From Cryobacterium mannosilyticum (GTDB lineage Bacteria; Actinomycetota; Actinomycetes; Actinomycetales; Microbacteriaceae): a stretch of DNA of 64,000 nucleotides. Shown one piece after another: positions 60,130-64,000 of the stretch (positions are counted from its first letter, which is position 1; each line of letters begins with the position of its first letter). The position numbers and the translations under genes were made by a program. The stretch spans positions 71,330 through 135,329 of the forward strand of contig NZ_SOFM01000035.1 of the NCBI RefSeq assembly GCF_004402705.1, written 5' to 3'. Under the pieces are notes generated by a model that ran no database searches, was not told the origin of the DNA, and worked only from the letters and a program-made list of their open reading frames with translations.

Positions 60130-60145
60130 CTGACATAAGTGTCAG
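60130..60145. promoter_or_regulatory. Candidate TetR operator
   Basis: CTGACA-TAAG-TGTCAG is a perfect palindrome just after a TATGAT -10-like box (60123-60128) that would drive the exporter gene. Repressor binding would block transcription. Confidence 0.65.
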
Positions 60146-60172
60146 CAAGACCGAGAGAAGCGGGGAACCATC

Positions 60173-61843
60173 GTGACCGACGCACGCCAGGGCACCACAC
60201 TGAATCCGAAGCGGTGGAAGGCCATGCCGATCATCGCCCTGGCCGTGTCCGTGATCATCATGGACGCGACCGTTGTGAACGTCGTGCTCCCGGTCCTCAT
60301 CCGGGACATCAACCTGACCGCTTCCGACGCCGAGTGGGTCAACTCGGTCTACGCCCTGGTCTTCGCGGCGTTGCTGATCACCGTCGGCCGGATCGGGGAC
60401 ATCTTCGGCCGGCGGCGCCTCCTCATCGTGGGCATCGTCGTGTTCGGCGTCGCGAGCCTGCTGGCATCGCTGTCCGACTCCGCCACGACGCTGATCATGG
60501 CCAGGCTGCTCCAGGGCGCCGGCGGCGCCATGATCCTGCCGGCCACCCTCTCGACGATCAACGCGCTGTTCACCGGGCGCGAACGCGGGATCGCCTTCGC
60601 GATCTGGGGCTCGACCATCGGCGGGATGGCAGCCGTCGGACCGCTCGTCGGCGGCTGGCTGACGACCGACTTCAGCTGGCGCTGGGCTTTCCTGATCAAC
60701 ATCCCGATCACGATCATCGTGCTGGTCGGCACCCTGCTCTGGGTGCCGGAGACCAAGGACCCTCACGCCGAACGCGGTGCGGACGCCGCGGGCGTGGTGC
60801 TGTCGATCCTCGGTCTCGGCGCCGTGGTCTTCGGGTTGATCGAGGGCCAGCGTTACGGCTGGTGGACCACCACCGAGCCGCTCACTCTCGGCGGTTTCAG
60901 CTGGTCCTGGTCGGTGTCGCCCGTGCCGGTGGCCTTCGCGCTCGGCCTTGCCATGCTCACCGCGTTCGTGCTCGTCGAGCGCTCTCGCGCCCGCTCGCAC
61001 AGGCCGGCGCTGCTCGACCTGACCTTGTTCGGCATCCGCAGTTTCCGCTACGGCAGCATCGCGGCGCTGGTCGTCGCCCTCGGCGAATTCGGCATGCTCT
61101 TCGCCCTGCCTTTGTTCCTGCAGGGCGCGCTCGGCTACACCGCCCTGGACACCGGGCTGCTCATCCTCGCCCTCGCGGTGGGCACGTTCCTCATCTCGGG
61201 CGGCACACCACAGCTCACCCGCCGGCTCGGCGGTCGCGCCGTCGTGCGGATCGGCCTCTTCCTCGAGGCCGTCGCCATCACCGGCCTGGGACTGAGCATC
61301 AGCCTCACCGCCAACGGCTGGGTCCTGGCGGCCTGGCTCTTCGTCTACGGCTCCGGCGTGGGCATGGCCACGGCCCAGCTGACCAGCGTGATCCTCGCCG
61401 ACGTGCCGGTCAGCCAGAGCGGGCAGGCGTCCGGGCTGCAGAGCACCGTGCGGCAGCTGGGGTCGGCGCTCGGAATCGCCCTGCTCGGCACTCTGCTGGT
61501 CTCCACTCTCGCCGCGGCCACCACCGACAATCTCCGCTCGGTGCCGGGCCTCGACAATGCGGCCCAGCAGCAGATCGTGGGCATCGTCAAGGGTTCGGCC
61601 GGGGCAGCCATCCCCGAACTCGGTGCACTGCCGAACGGACCCGCCGCCCAGGTCGCGGCCGAGACGGCGATGGTCGGGGCAGCCCGGATCACCACCCTGA
61701 GCGCGGCCGGCATCATCCTGCTCGGCCTGCTCGCCACGATCGCCCTACCGGCGATGCGCCGGGACGACGAGGACGCGGCTGCCGAGGTCGCCGTGACCGG
61801 CACGGTGACCGGCACGGTGACCGGCACCGGGCTGGTTCCCTGA
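60173..61843 (+). CDS. DHA2-family (14-helix) MFS drug exporter
   Basis: This 556-residue proton-driven efflux protein is of the EmrB/QacA type with about 14 helices. Motifs are VIIMDATVVNVVLPVLIRD (helix 1, motif D1), GRIGDIFGRRRLL (motif A) and WGSTIGGMAAVGPLVGGWLT (motif C, antiporter). A periplasmic-side loop lies before the last helix. The C-terminus ends in VTGTVTGTVTGTG from a 12-bp tandem repeat. GGGGAA precedes the GTG. It is controlled by the divergent TetR gene. Confidence 0.92.
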   Translation: MTDARQGTTLNPKRWKAMPIIALAVSVIIMDATVVNVVLPVLIRDINLTASDAEWVNSVYALVFAALLITVGRIGDIFGRRRLLIVGIVVFGVASLLASLSDSATTLIMARLLQGAGGAMILPATLSTINALFTGRERGIAFAIWGSTIGGMAAVGPLVGGWLTTDFSWRWAFLINIPITIIVLVGTLLWVPETKDPHAERGADAAGVVLSILGLGAVVFGLIEGQRYGWWTTTEPLTLGGFSWSWSVSPVPVAFALGLAMLTAFVLVERSRARSHRPALLDLTLFGIRSFRYGSIAALVVALGEFGMLFALPLFLQGALGYTALDTGLLILALAVGTFLISGGTPQLTRRLGGRAVVRIGLFLEAVAITGLGLSISLTANGWVLAAWLFVYGSGVGMATAQLTSVILADVPVSQSGQASGLQSTVRQLGSALGIALLGTLLVSTLAAATTDNLRSVPGLDNAAQQQIVGIVKGSAGAAIPELGALPNGPAAQVAAETAMVGAARITTLSAAGIILLGLLATIALPAMRRDDEDAAAEVAVTGTVTGTVTGTGLVP

Positions 61844-61865
61844 GGCCGGCGGCTCCGGCCGGCCT
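61843..61865. terminator. Inverted repeat between convergent transporter genes
   Basis: AGGCCGG and CCGGCCT enclose a 9-nt GC-rich loop in the 25-bp gap between two convergent stop codons. It probably stops transcription from both sides, although no T-run is present. Confidence 0.55.
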
Positions 61866-61868
61866 GGG

Positions 61869-63095
61869 TCAGCGTGTGGCGCGCAGGTCGTCCTCGAGCA
61901 GGTGCGGGCGGGAGATCACAGCGCCCGCCAGGCTGATCGCGAGGCCGGTCGCGATCAGGAAGATGAGCGGCCATTGCCAGCCACCGGTGAGCTGGTGCAG
62001 CACGCCGACCACCAGCGGGCCGAGGGCGCCCAGGGTGTAGCCGACGCCCTGCACGAACCCGCTCAGCGCGACGGCTCCCTCATGGCTGCGGGTGCGCAGG
62101 TTGATCAGCACCAGCGCGAGCGGGAACAGGAGCGGTCCCAGCCCGGCCAGACCGACCCAGAGGAAGGTCAGGGTCGACGGGGCGAGCAGGAGCCCCAGGT
62201 CGCCGGCGACGAAGGCGACCATGCCGGCGTAGACGAGCAGGCCGGGATTCCTCATCCGCACGGTGAGGGAGGGAATGACCAGCGCGCAGGGCAGGCCCAC
62301 GGCCGCATAGAGGGACAGCAGGGTCCCGGCCTGCCCCGGCGTCACACCGGCGGACTGGATGAGAAGTTGCGGCAACCAGGCGAACATCGCGTAGGCGTTG
62401 AGCGATGACGTGGCGAACACGACGGCAATGGCCCAGGCGATCGACGAGCGCCAGATCCGGCCGAGCAGCGCCGGCTCGGCCTCCTCGACGACGGGTGCGG
62501 CGCGTGAACGTGCCAGTCCCCGCTCCCGCAGCAGCAGCGTGAGCCAGGGCAGCAGCGCGACCAGGGCCGGGGCCAGCCACATGCCGAGGGAAACCCGCCA
62601 GCCCGCGGCATCCGCGACCGGCACGGCCACCAGCGGCGGCAGCAGCGTGCTGAGCGACATCACGGTCACGTACAACGAGGTGACCAGGCCCACCCGGTCG
62701 GGGAAGTACCGTTTGACCAGCGGGGGCAGCAGGATGTTGCCGACGCCCATTCCGGCGAAGGTGATCACACTGCCGATGATGAGCCAGCTGAGCGAACCGG
62801 AGAGCCCCCTCGCCAGGTGCCCGAGCACCATCGCCGCCAGGGCGAGGATCAATACCGGTTCGAGGCCGAGGCGCCGGGTGAAGACCGGGGCGAAGATGCC
62901 GAAGACCGCGAAGCACACGGGGGGAAGCATGCCGAGCACTCCGATGAAGACCGCTCCGAGCGGGATGTCGGCGCTCACCTGGGTCACGATCGGCGACAGG
63001 GCGGCGACGGCCGTGCGAAGGTTGGCCGCCACCAGGACGATCCCGACCAGGGCGAGGGCGCGCCCGGCACTCTGCCGCTTCGGGGTGTCGATCAC
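61869..63095 (-). CDS. CynX/NimT-type MFS transporter
   Basis: This 408-residue 12-helix transporter is of the CynX/YeaN branch, which includes cyanate and 2-nitroimidazole transporters. Typical stretches are VAANLRTAVAALSPIVTQVSADI at the N-terminus, GMGVGNILLPPLVKRYFPDRVGLVTSLY and ALSGFVQGVGYTLGALGPLVVG. No cyanase or similar enzyme lies nearby, so the substrate is unknown. The GTG start has no ribosome site and lies 6 nt from TAGACT. That -10 box overlaps the -10 box of the divergent gene. Confidence 0.87.
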   Translation of the reverse strand: MIDTPKRQSAGRALALVGIVLVAANLRTAVAALSPIVTQVSADIPLGAVFIGVLGMLPPVCFAVFGIFAPVFTRRLGLEPVLILALAAMVLGHLARGLSGSLSWLIIGSVITFAGMGVGNILLPPLVKRYFPDRVGLVTSLYVTVMSLSTLLPPLVAVPVADAAGWRVSLGMWLAPALVALLPWLTLLLRERGLARSRAAPVVEEAEPALLGRIWRSSIAWAIAVVFATSSLNAYAMFAWLPQLLIQSAGVTPGQAGTLLSLYAAVGLPCALVIPSLTVRMRNPGLLVYAGMVAFVAGDLGLLLAPSTLTFLWVGLAGLGPLLFPLALVLINLRTRSHEGAVALSGFVQGVGYTLGALGPLVVGVLHQLTGGWQWPLIFLIATGLAISLAGAVISRPHLLEDDLRATR

Positions 63096-63101
63096 CGGGC
63101 A

Positions 63102-63111
63102 AGTCTAGGCT
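63102..63111. promoter_or_regulatory. Overlapping back-to-back -10 boxes of two divergent leaderless genes
   Basis: The 10-bp sequence AGTCTAGGCT contains TAGGCT for the rightward gene (7 nt from its ATG) and, on the other strand, TAGACT for the leftward gene (6 nt from its GTG). The two hexamers share the central TA. The start codons are only 23 bp apart. Confidence 0.55.
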
Positions 63112-63118
63112 GGACACC

Positions 63119-63796
63119 ATGCCGGAATTCACGAAGTACCTGCCGTTCAGTCAACGTCCGGCCGTCGATGAGTCAGGGGCCGGTTCCGACTGGAGCATGC
63201 CACTCGCGGAGACCCTGACGGCCGTCGCCGATCTCCTGGCCGGGCTCAGCCCCGAGCAGTGGGAGGCGCCGAGCCTGTGCGGCGAGTGGCGGGTGCGCGA
63301 TGTCGCCGGCCACCTGGTCTGGCGGCTCGGCGTCACGAACACGGAGTTGGTGCGCAGTCTGGGCCGAGCGATGCTGGACGGTCGGTTCCTGAATCCGAAC
63401 CGCGGGATCGATGTGCTCAGCCGGGCTGCGGCGGAGGCGGAGCCGGCAGCGCTCATCGCCGCGCTGCGCCGGATCGCCGCCGACAGACTGGCGGGTGTCG
63501 GCCGCCATGGCGTCACCGAGTTGACGGAGGCCGTCGTTCACGGCTTCGACATCGCCCGCGCGCTGGACCTCCCCTTGCCGGTGGCGCCGACCGTGACCGG
63601 AGCGGTGGCGCTCCGCCGCGCGCTGATCGCGCCCACCCCGGTCAAGGCCGTTCTGCGCCGGCGAACCCTGGTCGCAACGGATGCGCTCTGGCGCGTCGGC
63701 CGGGGATCTCCGTTCGAGGGCACCGCCGAAGACATCGTGCTGTTCCTGTTCGGCCGGGAGGGCTTCACTCCGGGCGGGCGGCGCGCCTCGGCCTAG
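63119..63796 (+). CDS. TIGR03083-type maleylpyruvate isomerase family protein (DinB fold)
   Basis: This 225-residue protein has an N-terminal DinB-like helical bundle. CGEWRVRDVAGHLVWRLG contributes the first His, and ELTEAVVHGFDIARAL supplies Glu and His, a likely metal site used with mycothiol. The C-terminal part differs from the paralogue at 46.8-47.5 kb. The reaction is unknown. Family members include isomerases and thiol transferases. It is divergent from the CynX-like transporter with leaderless promoters on both sides. Confidence 0.8.
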   Translation: MPEFTKYLPFSQRPAVDESGAGSDWSMPLAETLTAVADLLAGLSPEQWEAPSLCGEWRVRDVAGHLVWRLGVTNTELVRSLGRAMLDGRFLNPNRGIDVLSRAAAEAEPAALIAALRRIAADRLAGVGRHGVTELTEAVVHGFDIARALDLPLPVAPTVTGAVALRRALIAPTPVKAVLRRRTLVATDALWRVGRGSPFEGTAEDIVLFLFGREGFTPGGRRASA

Positions 63797-64000
63797 CTCC
63801 GGCGCCCTGATCTCGACAAACTCGATCACCGCGACAATCTCGATCACCGTCTGGACGGAAAGGACCTGACCGCGCCCGCTTCGGCAGGGCGCGACCGCGG
63901 GCGAGCCTGTTGCTTTATGGGGCTGCCCACCGGCAGGGCGTGTCGTTCCTGGGCGTGTTTGAGGGGTCTGAGAAAATGGTTCATGGCCCTTCATTACCGT
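63797..64000. other. Right-edge non-coding stretch, possibly with the start of another gene
   Basis: The region holds a short direct repeat (CTCGATCACCG twice), a hairpin CGCGCCC-N9-GGGCGCG (63871-63893) that may terminate the preceding gene, and CTGCC-CACC-GGCAG further right. Near the edge GAGGGG precedes two possible ATG codons (63975 and 63983), so a plus-strand gene may begin here. Too little is visible to name it. Confidence 0.35.

Noticed and set aside
61792..61830. 12-bp repeat at the end of the DHA2 exporter gene
   Set aside because: Three short copies giving VTGTVTGTVTG in a flexible tail are ordinary low-complexity sequence, so they are noted only in the gene entry.
63797..64000. 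Possible insertion-sequence end at the right edge
   Set aside because: There are some short hairpins and a potential start codon, but no terminal repeat, target duplication or transposase motif can be seen in the bases available.
1..64000. CRISPR arrays, prophage, plasmid origins, rRNA genes, toxin-antitoxin or defence systems
   Set aside because: I looked for regular spaced repeats, integrases, replication and restriction motifs and found none. The lone XRE gene has no toxin partner.

Overview
The window is high-GC actinobacterial DNA with no phage, plasmid, insertion sequence or CRISPR. It most resembles Microbacteriaceae, possibly a Cryobacterium relative, although the genus cannot be fixed from the sequence. 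The reasons are the DUF3039 and DUF7882 small proteins, two DinB-fold enzymes of the mycothiol-dependent maleylpyruvate isomerase family, a UPF0182 membrane protein, a polyprenol-phosphomannose synthase beside a GT39 transferase, and many GTG starts. Gene density is high, and no intergenic stretch exceeds 300 bases.

Layout. 0-2 kb: end of a tight-adherence (Tad) secretion operon (tadA, start of tadB). 1.9-5.3 kb: 3-hydroxybutyrate dehydrogenase, an MHS-type transporter and a divergent LysR regulator. 5.3-8 kb: tRNA-Leu, two DedA proteins and a CDF metal exporter. 8-10.2 kb: murI-rph-rdgB. 10.4-13.4 kb: fabF, pncB and a DUF3039 protein. 13.4-16.7 kb: an ABC exporter whose ATPase has a long disordered N-terminus. 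16.9-24.9 kb: a teichoic-acid-type cluster with a nucleotidyltransferase, TagG/TagH-like exporter, glycerophosphotransferase, two GT2 enzymes and a CDP-alcohol phosphotransferase. 25-28.2 kb: an HtrA-like protease and a secreted protein/lipoprotein pair. 28.3-33.3 kb: aminotransferase, Old Yellow Enzyme, alpha/beta hydrolase, DUF7882 protein and nitrilase. 33.4-37.9 kb: two-component system, GT39 and Ppm synthase. 37.9-43.7 kb: de novo NAD operon nrtR-nadA-nadB-nadC-nadS. 44-46.8 kb: adhE. 46.8-48 kb: maleylpyruvate-isomerase-like protein and two tandem initiator tRNA genes next to a single undetermined base. 48-53.8 kb: UPF0182 protein, YlbL-like protease and a DUF2342-type protein. 54-59.4 kb: deoC with a full-length aldehyde dehydrogenase, a truncated catalytically deficient one, a SorC-type regulator and a divergent ROK kinase. 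59.5-63.8 kb: TetR with a DHA2 exporter, a CynX-like transporter and a second DinB-fold protein.

How genes work together. NAD supply appears twice, as salvage (pncB) and as an NrtR-controlled de novo operon. The cell-envelope cluster should make, decorate and export an anionic glycopolymer. The deo genes should split deoxyribose 5-phosphate and oxidise the acetaldehyde.

A striking window-wide feature is how often a -10-like hexamer (mostly TANNNT) lies 6-8 nt before an ATG or GTG that lacks a Shine-Dalgarno sequence. This implies many leaderless transcripts. In one place two such -10 boxes overlap back to back in a 23-bp gap between divergent genes. No wholly new multi-gene system is evident. 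The best leads are this promoter architecture, the tRNA-Leu/dedA junction, the dead aldehyde dehydrogenase partner, two GTCA-N3-TGAC boxes before nrtR, long intergenic palindromes, and the N flanked by an exact 43-bp repeat, which looks like an unmerged contig join.
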